From contig NZ_JANIAA010000026.1 of NCBI RefSeq assembly GCF_024505145.1, positions 1 to 64,000 on the forward strand: a DNA stretch of 64,000 nucleotides, in the 5' to 3' direction. This document shows, one piece after another, positions 45,339 through 53,318 of the stretch. The notes beneath the pieces were generated by a model, which worked only from the letters and a program-made list of their open reading frames with translations, was not told the origin of the DNA and did no database searches. The stretch is from Streptomyces rugosispiralis. GTDB taxonomy: Bacteria; Actinomycetota; Actinomycetes; Streptomycetales; Streptomycetaceae. Positions within the stretch are counted from its first letter, which is position 1; each line of letters starts with the position of its first letter. The translations under genes were made by a program, and so were the position numbers.

Positions 45339-45449
45339 GGCCTGTCGTCAAAGCGGGCGCCCTGCTCCCGACGCCTGGCACGGCACCCCCGGGCTACCGC
45401 TGGGCGGTGCCCCCTGCTCGCGGCCGGACGCACCCTTTGACGACAGACC
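45339..45449. mobile_element. MITE-like element with 15-bp terminal inverted repeats
   Basis: GGCCTGTCGTCAAAG (45339-45353) and CTTTGACGACAGACC (45435-45449) are inverted repeats with one mismatch, bounding about 111 bp that carry no gene. An inner GGCAC/GTGCC pairing is also present. The ends look like transposon termini, so a non-autonomous element is inferred; no clear target duplication was found. The rest of the 45225-45476 gap is unremarkable. Confidence 0.6.
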
Positions 45450-45476
45450 CTGGGCGGGACGCAGTAGGTTGGCGGC

Positions 45477-45728
45477 GTGAGATTGAGGGTTGAGTTCACC
45501 ACCGAACCGTTCGACCTCGACGAGGTGCCGCCGCACGCGGTGGCCGCCCGCGAGACCGTCCAGGCCGCCCCACTGGACGCGGTGGACGTCGGCCCCTTCG
45601 GCAATACGGCCGAGGGCGGGACCGAGGCCGTGCTCGAGGCCGTCGACCGGCTGCTGCGCAGCTCCCTCGAAGCCGGTGCCACCCGGATCTCGCTCCAGGT
45701 CAGCGTCCTCGGGGAGGCCGAGGCGTGA
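45477..45728 (+). CDS. Small conserved hypothetical protein (thiamine-binding-protein-like fold possible)
   Basis: 83 residues from GTG 45477. The sequence (VGPFGNTAEGGTEAVLEAVDRLLRSSLEAGATRISLQVSV) resembles the ferredoxin-like MTH1187/YqgV small thiamine-binding proteins in length and in the ending 'gAtrislqvsv', but this is a weak match. The stop overlaps the next start (GTGA), so it is coupled to the HTH gene. There is no clear ribosome site upstream. Confidence 0.6.
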   Translation: MRLRVEFTTEPFDLDEVPPHAVAARETVQAAPLDAVDVGPFGNTAEGGTEAVLEAVDRLLRSSLEAGATRISLQVSVLGEAEA

Positions 45729-46093
45729 GCGTACCGGCCGACCACCCCTTCGCCGCCGCGGTGAAGCCGCTCGTCGACGCCATGGGCGGCGAGATGATCG
45801 CCCCCGACCGGGCCCGGGGCGACGATGTGGTGCTCTCCTGGGAGGGCCGTCCGGTTGTCGCCGTAAGGCTGCCGCATCTGTCGGACTCGCTCGACCGCAT
45901 CCTGGCCGACCTCCAGCGCCGCCACGGCCCGCTCGCGGCCCTCGACCGCAAGACCAAGCAGTCCGTGGTCCGCCAGCTCGAGCAGCGCGGCGCGTTCTCC
46001 GTGCGCCATGGCGTCGAGACGGTCGCCGGGGCCCTCGGAGTGAGCCGCTTCACCGTCTACAACTACCTCAACCGCGAGAAGGGCGGGGACTGA
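45725..46093 (+). CDS. Small helix-turn-helix protein
   Basis: 122 residues. The C-terminus (ETVAGALGVSRFTVYNYLNRE) is a Fis/HTH_8- or HTH_23-like DNA-binding helix pair. The N-terminal half is an alpha/beta domain of unknown role (PDRARGDDVVLSWEGRPVVAVRLP). Overlaps the preceding gene by 4 bp. It lies just upstream of the urate operon and is a candidate regulator of it (inference). Confidence 0.7.
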   Translation: MSVPADHPFAAAVKPLVDAMGGEMIAPDRARGDDVVLSWEGRPVVAVRLPHLSDSLDRILADLQRRHGPLAALDRKTKQSVVRQLEQRGAFSVRHGVETVAGALGVSRFTVYNYLNREKGGD

Positions 46094-46153
46094 CCGCGCC
46101 CCGCTGCGCGCCCCTCCCACGGACCGGCGGCGGGCTCTCGTCACCTGGTTTTT

Positions 46154-46168
46154 TCAACAAACTGTTGA
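46154..46168. promoter_or_regulatory. Operator-like inverted repeat TCAACA-AAC-TGTTGA at the uraD promoter
   Basis: This perfect 6+3+6 inverted repeat overlaps the -35 box of the urate operon. A similar block (GTTCAACAGAACATTGAAC, minus strand) overlaps the -35 box of the malate synthase promoter, which suggests a common regulator. Confidence 0.6.
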
Positions 46169-46194
46169 CGTCCGGCGCGGGAGCCTCCTAGCTT
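46165..46194 (+). promoter_or_regulatory. Probable promoter of the urate operon; leaderless transcript
   Basis: -35 TTGACG (46165-46170), 18-bp spacer, -10 TAGCTT (46189-46194). The expected transcription start is at about 46201, the GTG start codon itself. No Shine-Dalgarno is present, consistent with leaderless translation of uraD. Confidence 0.6.
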
Positions 46195-46200
46195 GCGAGT

Positions 46201-46791
46201 GTGACTACCAGTGCACCGCCGGGGCTGGCCCGGTTCAACGCGGTGGACGACCGGGACGCCGCCGCGCTGCTGCGCGAGGTGTGCGCCAGCCGGGCCTGGG
46301 GCGCGGCGGTGGCGGCCGGGCGGCCGTACGCCACGGTCGCGGAGCTGCTCGACGCCGCCGACGCGGCCATGGCCGGGCTGACCGCCGCCGACCTGGCCGA
46401 GGCGGCGGCCGCGCATCCGCCCATAGGACGGCCGGCCCCGGGTGGCGCCGCCTCGGCGCGGGAGCAGAGCGGGGTACGGGACGCCGAGCGCGCGGAGCTG
46501 CTGGAGCTGAACCTCGCGTACCAGGAGCGCCACGGCCATGTGTTCCTGATCTGCGCCACCGGCCGGACCGGCGAGGAGATGCTGGCCGCGCTGCGCGAGC
46601 GGATCCACCACGACGCGGACACCGAGCGCGACATCGTCCGCACCGAACTGGGAAAGATCAACCGCATCCGGCTGACCCGGCTGACGGAAACGCTGACGGA
46701 AGACCGGGCGGAAACGCTGGCGGAAGACCGGGCGGAATCGCTGACGGGAACCCTGGAGGCCCCGCGGGCCCCGGCGGAAGGAGAGCGGTGA
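46201..46791 (+). CDS. uraD: 2-oxo-4-hydroxy-4-carboxy-5-ureidoimidazoline (OHCU) decarboxylase
   Basis: 196 residues; the first 160 are the all-helical OHCU decarboxylase domain. It shows FNAVDDRDAAALLREVCASR, the catalytic His in AAHPPIG (near 72), ELLELNLAYQERHGHVFLI and ERDIVRTELGKINRIRL. It converts OHCU, the product of HIU hydrolase, to S-allantoin. The C-terminal 35 residues are a simple-repeat tail (AEDRAE units from 24-bp repeats, about 46681-46750) not needed by the family. The GTG start coincides with the predicted transcription start. The stop overlaps uraH by one base. Confidence 0.92.
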   Translation: MTTSAPPGLARFNAVDDRDAAALLREVCASRAWGAAVAAGRPYATVAELLDAADAAMAGLTAADLAEAAAAHPPIGRPAPGGAASAREQSGVRDAERAELLELNLAYQERHGHVFLICATGRTGEEMLAALRERIHHDADTERDIVRTELGKINRIRLTRLTETLTEDRAETLAEDRAESLTGTLEAPRAPAEGER

Positions 46792-47129
46792 TGGCGAGCG
46801 GCGCCACCTCGGTGTCCACCCACATCCTGGACACCAGCATCGGCCGCCCCGCCGTGGGCGTGGTCGTCGAGCTGTCCGTCCGCTCGGGACCCGGCGCGGA
46901 GTGGACGGCGCACGCCGACTCGCTCACCGACGCCGACGGGCGCTGCGCGGACCTGCCCGCACTCCCCGAGGGCACCACCCACGCACGGCTGCGCTTCGAG
47001 ACCGGGCCGTATCTGACCCACGCCTTCTTCCCGGAGGTCGCGGTCGCCTTCGCCGTCGAGCCGGGTGAGCACTACCACGTACCGCTGCTGCTCACCCCGT
47101 TCGGCTACTCCGTCTACCGAGGGAGCTAG
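46791..47129 (+). CDS. uraH: 5-hydroxyisourate hydrolase (transthyretin-like)
   Basis: 112 residues from ATG 46791 (AAGGAGAGC upstream). It has the transthyretin-like signature: N-terminal STHILDTSIGRPAVGV, an internal Arg-containing strand, YHVPLLLTPFGYSVYRGS and the C-terminal YRGS tetrapeptide of HIU hydrolases. It hydrolyses 5-hydroxyisourate, the uricase product, to OHCU. It overlaps uraD and precedes uricase by 5 bp, so the genes are in reverse order to the reaction sequence. Confidence 0.94.
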   Translation: MASGATSVSTHILDTSIGRPAVGVVVELSVRSGPGAEWTAHADSLTDADGRCADLPALPEGTTHARLRFETGPYLTHAFFPEVAVAFAVEPGEHYHVPLLLTPFGYSVYRGS

Positions 47130-47134
47130 CACCG

Positions 47135-48016
47135 ATGCCCACGCTCGGCCCGAACCAGTACGGCAAAGCCGAAACCCGCGTCGTCCGGGTGGTGCGCGAC
47201 GGTGCCGTGCACCACCTCAAGGACCTCAATGTCTCGGTGGCGCTCTCCGGAGAGATGGACGCGGTCCACCTCTCCGGCAGCAACGCCAACGTTCTGCCGA
47301 CCGACACCACCAAGAACACCGTGTACGCCTTCGCCAAGGAGCACGGCATCGACACGGCCGAGGAGTTCGGCATCCGGCTGGCCCGCCACTTCGTCACCGG
47401 TCAGGAGCCCATCCACCGCGCCCGCATACGCGTCGAGGAGTACGCCTGGGAGCGGATCGGGACGGCCGGGGGCGCCGAGCACTCCTTCGTCCGCCGCGGC
47501 CAGGAGGTCCGTACCGCCCAGATCACCTTCGACGGCGAGCGCTGGGAGGTGATCTCCGGGCTCACCGGACTCACCGTCCTGAACACCACGGACTCCGAGT
47601 TCTGGGGCTATGTGAAGGACCGGTACACCACGCTCCCGGAGGCGCGCGACCGGATCCTCGCCACCGATGTGCACGCCCGCTGGCGCTATGGCTGGAGCGA
47701 GGACACCCGGCCGATGCCGGACTGGGACCACGGCCACGCCGAGGCGCGCGGCCATCTGCTGAGCGCGTTCGCCGAGACCTACTCGCTCTCGCTCCAGCAG
47801 ACGCTCTATCAGATGGGCGCGCGGGTGATCGAGCGCCGCCCGGATATCGACGAGATACGCCTCTCGCTGCCCAACAAGCATCACTTCCTGGTCGATCTGG
47901 AACCCTTCGGCCTCACCAACGACAACGAGGTCTACGTCGCCGCCGACCGGCCGTACGGGCTCATCGAGGCCACCGTGCTGCGGGACGGCGCCGAGCCCCG
48001 GATCCCCACCGACTGA
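47135..48016 (+). CDS. Urate oxidase (uricase)
   Basis: 293 residues, a cofactor-free uricase of two T-fold (tunnelling) domains. Catalytic residues visible are the Lys in GPNQYGKAETRV (near 11) and the Thr in VLPTDTTKNTV (near 57); a C-terminal conserved NKHHFLVDLEPFG (near 248) follows. It oxidises urate to 5-hydroxyisourate. GAGGGAGC precedes ATG 47135. The next gene follows after a short ATCCCCACC repeat. Confidence 0.95.
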   Translation: MPTLGPNQYGKAETRVVRVVRDGAVHHLKDLNVSVALSGEMDAVHLSGSNANVLPTDTTKNTVYAFAKEHGIDTAEEFGIRLARHFVTGQEPIHRARIRVEEYAWERIGTAGGAEHSFVRRGQEVRTAQITFDGERWEVISGLTGLTVLNTTDSEFWGYVKDRYTTLPEARDRILATDVHARWRYGWSEDTRPMPDWDHGHAEARGHLLSAFAETYSLSLQQTLYQMGARVIERRPDIDEIRLSLPNKHHFLVDLEPFGLTNDNEVYVAADRPYGLIEATVLRDGAEPRIPTD

Positions 48017-48087
48017 CCGATCCGGCACATCCCCACACCCATCCCCACCCATCCCCACCGACCGATACGACGGGAGGGCCACGCCCC

Positions 48088-49458
48088 GTGAACCGCATCG
48101 TCATCGAGAACTGCGCCGTCGCCACCGTGGACGCCCACGACACCGAGTACGCCTCCGGCCATGTCGTCGTGGCGGGCAACCGCGTCGAGTCGGTCGGCGA
48201 GGGACGCGCGCCCGAGGGTCTTGAGGGCGTCGTCCGCCGGGTCGACGGCACGGGGCATCTGGTCACCCCGGGCCTGGTCAACACCCACCACCACTTCTAC
48301 CAGTGGCTCACCCGCGGCCTGGCCCAGGACAGCAACCTCTTCGACTGGCTGGTCGCGCTCTACCCCGTCTGGGCGCGGCTCGACGAGCCGATGGTCCGCG
48401 CGGCGGCCCGCGGCTCGCTCGCGATGATGGTGCGCGGCGGGGTCACCACCGCCATGGACCACCACTACGTCTTTCCGCGCGGCAGCGGCGATCTGCTGGG
48501 CGCCGAGATCCGCGCGGCACGCGAGCTGGGGGTGCGGTTCACCGCCGCCCGCGGCTCCATGGACCTCGGCACCTCCGACGGCGGGCTGCCGCCGGACTTC
48601 GCCGTGGAGTCCACGGCGGACGCGCTGGCCGCCACCGAGGCGGCCATCGACGCCCACCACGACCCGGCGTTCGACGCCATGCTGCGGATCGCGGTCGCGC
48701 CCTGCTCGCCCTTCTCCGTCTCCACCGAACTGCTCCGCGAGTCCGCGGCGCTGGCCCGCCGCAAGGGCGTACGGCTGCACACCCACGGCTCGGAGACGGT
48801 GGAGGAGGAGAAGTTCTGCCATGAGCGGTTCGGGATGGGGCCGACCGACTACTTCGAATCCACCGGCTGGCTGGGCGAGGACGTGTGGATGGCCCACTGC
48901 GTCCATATGAGCGACACCGACATCCGGGCGTTCGCCCGGACCGGCACCGGAGTGGCCCACTGCCCCTCGTCCAACGCCCGGCTCGCCGCCGGGATCGCCC
49001 GTGTCCCCGATCTGCTCGCCGCGGGCGTACCGGTGGGCCTCGGCGTGGACGGCACCGCCTCCAACGAATCCGGTGAGCTCCACGCCGAACTGCGCAACGC
49101 GCTGCTGATCAACCGGCTGGGCGGCCACCGCGAGAAGGCGCTGAACGTCCGCCAGGCGCTGCGCCTCGGCACCCACGGCGGGGCGCGGGTGCTCGGCCGC
49201 CAGGAGGAGATCGGCTCGCTGGAGCCGGGCAAACTGGCCGACCTGGTGCTGTGGAAGCTGGACGGCCTCGGCCACTCGTCCATCGCCGACCCGGTCGCGG
49301 CCCTCGTCCTCGGCGCCCCGGCCCCGGTGACCCTGTCCCTGGTGAACGGCGTCCCGGTGGTCGAGTCTGGCCGGCTGCTCACCGTGGACGAGGACCAGAT
49401 CGCCCGGGAGGCGCGCACCGAGGCGCGGCGCCTGGCCCGTATCGCGGAAGACGACTGA
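48088..49458 (+). CDS. 8-oxoguanine deaminase-like amidohydrolase
   Basis: 456 residues from GTG 48088 (GGGAGGG upstream). Amidohydrolase-superfamily metal site: NTHHHFYQWLTRG (near 66), HTHGSE (near 232), MAHCVHM (near 271) and GVDGTASNES (near 325). The NTHHHFYQWLTRGLAQD block is the one I associate with 8-oxoguanine deaminase and hydroxy-triazine aminohydrolases. Deamination of 8-oxoguanine gives urate, which fits a gene placed after uricase. Guanine or another aminopurine remains possible. Confidence 0.85.
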   Translation: MNRIVIENCAVATVDAHDTEYASGHVVVAGNRVESVGEGRAPEGLEGVVRRVDGTGHLVTPGLVNTHHHFYQWLTRGLAQDSNLFDWLVALYPVWARLDEPMVRAAARGSLAMMVRGGVTTAMDHHYVFPRGSGDLLGAEIRAARELGVRFTAARGSMDLGTSDGGLPPDFAVESTADALAATEAAIDAHHDPAFDAMLRIAVAPCSPFSVSTELLRESAALARRKGVRLHTHGSETVEEEKFCHERFGMGPTDYFESTGWLGEDVWMAHCVHMSDTDIRAFARTGTGVAHCPSSNARLAAGIARVPDLLAAGVPVGLGVDGTASNESGELHAELRNALLINRLGGHREKALNVRQALRLGTHGGARVLGRQEEIGSLEPGKLADLVLWKLDGLGHSSIADPVAALVLGAPAPVTLSLVNGVPVVESGRLLTVDEDQIAREARTEARRLARIAEDD

Positions 49459-49508
49459 GCGTTCGCGCCCCGTTGACGTCCGATCGTGGAGTGCGATCGC
49501 GGAGTGCG

Positions 49509-51128
49509 TCAGTCCAGCAGTTCGTACGCGGGCAGCGTCAGGAACTCGGTGTAGTTCTCGTCCAGCGCGACCTTCAGCAGCAGATCGTGCGCCTGGCTCC
49601 ACCTGCCCGCGGCGAAGGCCACCTCACCGACCTCCTCGCGGATCGCCGTCAGCTCCTCGGCGGCGACCTTACGGACGCGATCGGCGGTGGCCTTCTCGCC
49701 GTTCTCGAAGACGATCCCCGCGTTGACCCACTGCCAGATCTGGGAGCGGGAGATCTCGGCGGTGGCCGCGTCCTCCATCAGATTGAAGATCGCGACGGCG
49801 CCCAGGCCGCGCAGCCACGCCTCGATATAGCGGATGCCGACCTGGACGGCGTTGCGCAGCCCCTGGTGGGTGGGGGTGGCGTCGAGCGAGGCGATGTCGA
49901 TCAGCTCGGCCGCGGTGACGTGGACGTCCTCGCGCAGCCGGTCCTTCTGGTGCGGCCGGTCGCCGAGGACCGCGTCGAAGGAGGCGCGGGCCACCGGGAC
50001 CAGATCGGGGTGGGCCACCCAGGAGCCGTCGAAGCCGTCGCCGGCCTCACGGTCCTTGTCGGCCTTGACCTTGTCGAACGCGACGGCGTTGACCTCGGGG
50101 TCGCGGCGCGAGGGGATGAAGGCCGCCATGCCGCCGATCGCGTGCGCGCCGCGCTTGTGGCAGGTGCGGACGAGCAGTTCGGTGTAGGCGCGCATGAACG
50201 GGGCGGTCATCGTGACCGCGTTGCGGTCCGGCAGGACGAAACCGGGGCCGCCGTCGCGGAAGTTCTTGACGATCGAGAAGAGGTAGTCCCAGCGGCCCGC
50301 GTTGAGCCCGGAGGCGTGGTCGCGGAGCTCGTAGAGGATCTCGTCCATCTCGTACGCCGCCGTGATCGTCTCGATCAGAACGGTGGCGCGGATCGTCCCT
50401 TGCGGAATGCCCAGGTGGTCCTGCGCGAAGATGAAGACGTCGTTCCAGAGCCGGGCCTCGAGGTGCGACTCGGTCTTGGAGAGGTAGAAGTACGGCCCCT
50501 GGCCCCGGGCGAGCAGCCGGCGGGCGTTGTGGAAGAAGTACAGCCCGAAGTCCACCAGGGCGCCGGGAACCGGGCGGCCGTCGGCGGCCCGCAGATGGCG
50601 CTCGTCGAGGTGCCAGCCGCGGGGCCGGGTGACGACGGTGGCCAGTGTGTCGTCGGGCCGCAGAGCGTAGCTCTTGCCCTCGGGGGAGGTGAAGTCGATC
50701 CGGCGCTCATAGGCGTCGATCAGGTTCAGCTGGCCGCCGATCACATTGGCCCAGGTCGGGGCGGAGGCGTCCTCGAAGTCGGCGAGCCAGACCTTGGCGC
50801 CCGAGTTGAGGGCGTTGATGGTCATCTTGCGGTCGGTGGGGCCGGTGATCTCCACCCGGCGGTCTTCGAGCGCGGGCGGGGCCGGGGCGACGCGCCAGTC
50901 CGGGTCGTCCCGGATGTGGGCGGTCTCCGGGAGGAAGTCCAGGGTGCTGGTGCGGGCGATCTCGGCACGGCGCTCCGCGCGGCGCGCGAGCAGCTCGTCC
51001 CGGCGCGGGGTGAAGCGGTGGTGGAGCTCGGCCAGGAAGGCCAGGGCCGGGTCGGTCAGCACCTCTCCCTGACGCTCCAGCGGCTTGGCGTCGACGATGG
51101 CCAGCGGGGACGGCGCTGGTGCGGACAT
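49509..51128 (-). CDS. aceB: Malate synthase A
   Basis: 539 residues, the usual A-isoform length. Landmarks are KMTINALNSGAKVWLADFED, the acetyl-CoA/glyoxylate-site TRPRGWHLDE, the signature DHASGLNAGRWDYLFSIVKN (near 268) and EISRSQIWQW near the catalytic Asp region. It condenses glyoxylate with acetyl-CoA to malate. The location between the urate and allantoin operons, with no isocitrate lyase nearby, says it removes glyoxylate from ureidoglycolate. ATG 51128 follows GAGGAG. The promoter at 51187-51215 carries the shared operator. Confidence 0.95.
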   Translation of the reverse strand: MSAPAPSPLAIVDAKPLERQGEVLTDPALAFLAELHHRFTPRRDELLARRAERRAEIARTSTLDFLPETAHIRDDPDWRVAPAPPALEDRRVEITGPTDRKMTINALNSGAKVWLADFEDASAPTWANVIGGQLNLIDAYERRIDFTSPEGKSYALRPDDTLATVVTRPRGWHLDERHLRAADGRPVPGALVDFGLYFFHNARRLLARGQGPYFYLSKTESHLEARLWNDVFIFAQDHLGIPQGTIRATVLIETITAAYEMDEILYELRDHASGLNAGRWDYLFSIVKNFRDGGPGFVLPDRNAVTMTAPFMRAYTELLVRTCHKRGAHAIGGMAAFIPSRRDPEVNAVAFDKVKADKDREAGDGFDGSWVAHPDLVPVARASFDAVLGDRPHQKDRLREDVHVTAAELIDIASLDATPTHQGLRNAVQVGIRYIEAWLRGLGAVAIFNLMEDAATAEISRSQIWQWVNAGIVFENGEKATADRVRKVAAEELTAIREEVGEVAFAAGRWSQAHDLLLKVALDENYTEFLTLPAYELLD

Positions 51129-51186
51129 GGGCTGTCACTCCTCGGGCGAGTCTGGGCTGGACGCTCGCAGCGCCTCTGCTTTGTGG

Positions 51187-51215
51187 ATAGTAATTTCCTC
51201 ATGGTGGAAGTTCAA
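51187..51215 (-). promoter_or_regulatory. Promoter of malate synthase
   Basis: Minus strand: -35 TTGAAC (51215-51210), 17-bp spacer, -10 TACTAT (51192-51187). It is a near-consensus sigma-70-type promoter. The spacer holds one palindrome and the -35 box is part of another. Confidence 0.7.
51195..51209. promoter_or_regulatory. Shared operator, malate synthase copy (TTCCACCATGAGGAA on minus strand)
   Basis: It matches TTCCATCTTATGGAA at 54285 in 11 of 15 positions, with both arms conserved (TTCCA/WGGAA-type). It fills the spacer between -35 and -10, the classic place for a repressor. An IclR-family regulator is encoded 2 kb away. Confidence 0.7.
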
Positions 51216-51228
51216 TGTTCTGTTGAAC
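51210..51228. promoter_or_regulatory. Second palindrome at the malate synthase promoter
   Basis: GTTCAA-TGTTCTG-TTGAAC is a perfect 6-bp inverted repeat containing the -35 box. On the minus strand it begins GTTCAACA, like the uraD promoter repeat. Confidence 0.55.
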
Positions 51229-51252
51229 CGCTGTCTTGTCTGTCGGCGCCCC

Positions 51253-51861
51253 TCACTCCAGCAGCGTCAAGTCCTCGGGGGTGTCGATGTCGTCCGTACG
51301 GGCGATATTCGAGCAGTCGACGAGCGTGATCGCGGACTGATGCGCCCGCAGATAGGCGCGTGCCCCCCGGTCGCCCACCGCACTCGCCGTGATATCCGCC
51401 CACCGGTCCGCGCCGAACAGCACCGGATGCCCCCGCTCCCCGCCGTACGCGGCGGCCGCCAGGGTGGACGGCGAGCGGTACGCGGCCGCCACCCGCGCCA
51501 CGGCCTCGGCGCCGATCCCGGGCTGGTCCACCAGTGCGACCAGCGCCGCCTTCGCGCCCGTACCGGCCAGTGAGGCGAGCCCGGCCCGCAGCGAGGAGCC
51601 CATGCCCTGCTCCCAGTCGGGGTTGTCCACCACGACGTACCCGTCCAGCCGGGCCCGCGCCCGTACGGTCCCGGCCGCGGCGCCCAGCACGATGTGCACC
51701 GGGGCGCAGCCGCCCTCCCGCAGCGCGTGCGCGGCGTGCTCCACCAGCGGCCGCCCCCGATGCGTCAAAAGTGCCTTCGGGCGCCCGCCCAGCCGCCGGC
51801 CGCCCCCGGCCGCCAGTACGATCCCGGCGACCTGCGCGGAGTCCTCCGTTGTGCGATCCAT
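51253..51861 (-). CDS. MobA/MocA-like nucleotidyltransferase
   Basis: 202 residues of the NTP-transferase-3 fold. The nucleotide-binding loop is IVLAAGGGRRLGGRPKAL (near 14). DNPDWEQGMGSSLRAGL (near 79) and the metal-binding LVDQPGIG (near 110) follow, then GERGHPVLFG. The pattern is that of MocA-type molybdenum-cofactor cytidylyltransferases, which mature cofactor for xanthine dehydrogenase-class hydroxylases. That fits the xdh and xdhC genes in this region. It is upstream of, and co-directional with, malate synthase. Confidence 0.85.
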   Translation of the reverse strand: MDRTTEDSAQVAGIVLAAGGGRRLGGRPKALLTHRGRPLVEHAAHALREGGCAPVHIVLGAAAGTVRARARLDGYVVVDNPDWEQGMGSSLRAGLASLAGTGAKAALVALVDQPGIGAEAVARVAAAYRSPSTLAAAAYGGERGHPVLFGADRWADITASAVGDRGARAYLRAHQSAITLVDCSNIARTDDIDTPEDLTLLE

Positions 51862-52015
51862 GGGCCCTGCTTACCGCACATCGGGGCGGCACGGGGGCTT
51901 CATCCCAGCCGGTCTGATTTTCGCTCTCCGTATAGCGCGTCGTGCACTGAGTGGCGTTAACTGATCCGCGGCCCCTTGTGTCCGAATCCACGCGAGGTGG
52001 AGGGTTGGGGCGGTC

Positions 52016-52453
52016 ATGCGGAGAGGGGGCAGGCTCGTGCGAGAGGGCGCGAGGGGGAGAAGGGCAGTGTTGGCCAACGAAGGCGCGAGGCTCTGGGGTG
52101 AACCCGGCGCCTTGTCAGTGGAGGGCGCCGCAGTCGTGGAAGTCAGGCGAGAGGCGGGCACCGAGGACGATCCGAGGGCGGCCGAGCTGCGCCGTGCCGT
52201 GGCCCGGCTCAGGCGCGATCTGGCCGCTCACCCGGCGGAATTACCCGACCGGGCGATCGCGGACGACGAGTTGGCCGCACTGGACGCCATGGCCCGCACC
52301 GGCGCCCCGGAGCTGCACCGGCTGCGCCGCTCGCTGCTCCTCATCGCGGGCGCCCTGGGTTCGGTCAGCGCCCTGGGCCCCGCCCTGACGGGCGTCCGCG
52401 CGGCGATCGACCAGTTCGGCAGCGTGCCCCGGACGGGCATAGGGAGAGACTGA
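52016..52453 (+). CDS. DUF5955-like hypothetical protein
   Basis: 145 residues from ATG 52016 (GGAGGG upstream). A mixed-charge N-terminus precedes a helical core (AELRRAVARLRRDLAAHPAELPDRAIADDELAALDAM) and a C-terminal hydrophobic segment (RSLLLIAGALGSVSALGPAL) that could be an amphipathic or membrane helix. It resembles small Streptomyces proteins grouped as DUF5955. No function is known. It stands alone before the long tandem-repeat region. Confidence 0.6.
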   Translation: MRRGGRLVREGARGRRAVLANEGARLWGEPGALSVEGAAVVEVRREAGTEDDPRAAELRRAVARLRRDLAAHPAELPDRAIADDELAALDAMARTGAPELHRLRRSLLLIAGALGSVSALGPALTGVRAAIDQFGSVPRTGIGRD

Positions 52454-52747
52454 GCGGCCGGACAACGGGCACCGGGCACCGGGCACGGCTGACCCGGTCG
52501 GCCCGGCCCTGTCCGCGGCGGGCGGTCGTCCGGGGGGTCTCGCGCGCACCGGCCGTCAGGTGGTCCGGCTCGCGCCGGGTGGTGGCCGGGGGGACCCACT
52601 CGCGCCGGGCGGTGGCCCTACCGACCCTGCTCGTGCCGGGTGGTGGCCGGGCGTTCTCACCCGGTGCCCGGCGTCGCCCAGCGGTTTCGCCCGCGCTGGT
52701 CAGGTGACGCCTGCGGCGGGCTGCTCCCCTCCCCGCCCCTTCCCGAA
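52454..52747. other. Intergenic, low-complexity leading into the 25-bp tandem array
   Basis: CGCGCCGGGTGGTGGCCGGG-like imperfect repeats are seen (three GTGGTGGCC/GCGGTGGCC blocks, 52570-52650). The 52708-52771 block is the same dispersed repeat as at 25729. No supported gene. Confidence 0.6.
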
Positions 52748-53172
52748 ACTGGGGCTCCGCCCCAGACCCCGGTTCGGGGCTCTGTCTCAGGCTGCGGGTC
52801 GGGGTTCTGTGCCGGGCTGCGGTTCGGGGTTCTGTGCCGGGCTGCGGGTCGGGGCTCTGTCCCGGACCTCGGTTCGGGGCTCTGTCTCAGGCTCCGGTTC
52901 GGGGTTCTGTGCCGGGCTGCGGGTCGGGGCTCCGCCCCAGGCCCCGGTTCGGGGCTCTGCCCCAGGCTCCGGGCCGGGGCTCTATCCCTGGCCCCGGATC
53001 GGGGCTCTGTCTCAGGCTCCGGGTCGGGGTTCTGTGCCGGGCTGCGGTTCGGGGCTCCGCCCCAGGCCCCGGTTCGGGGCTCTGCCCCAGGCTCCGGGCC
53101 GGGGCTCTATCCCTGGCCCCGGATCGGGGTTCCGCCCCAGGCCTCGGTTCGGGGCTCCGCCCCGGGCCCCGG
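52748..53172. repeat. Tandem array of 17 x 25-bp units
   Basis: The array consists of exact 25-bp periods beginning ACTGGGGCTCCGCCCCAGACCCCGG and continuing as NYCGGGGYTCYRYSYCNGGCYYCGG variants. Sets of neighbouring units recur in the same order, for example 52923-52997 and 53048-53122, showing block duplication. The period is not a multiple of three, there are no unique spacers, and each unit retains partial GGGGCTC/GAGCCCC-type symmetry. It appears to have expanded from the dispersed hairpin repeat at its left end. Confidence 0.92.
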
Positions 53173-53318
53173 GGTTCAGGGGCGGAGCCCCTGCCACGCG
53201 GCGGAGCCGCGAATGGATGCTGCGGGGAGGGGCGGGGAGGGGAGCGCACCGATATGCGGCTCCGCCGCGTGGCCCGCCGGGCAACCCGTGGCGGTGCGCC
53301 CGCCGTTCCCCTCCGCCG

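Noticed and set aside
49251..51329. 692-codon plus-strand frame spanning malate synthase
   Set aside because: It is antisense to a clear malate synthase and overlaps the preceding deaminase in another frame. No recognisable domain.
52748..53172. CRISPR array
   Set aside because: The units are contiguous with no spacers, they vary throughout, and no cas genes are present.
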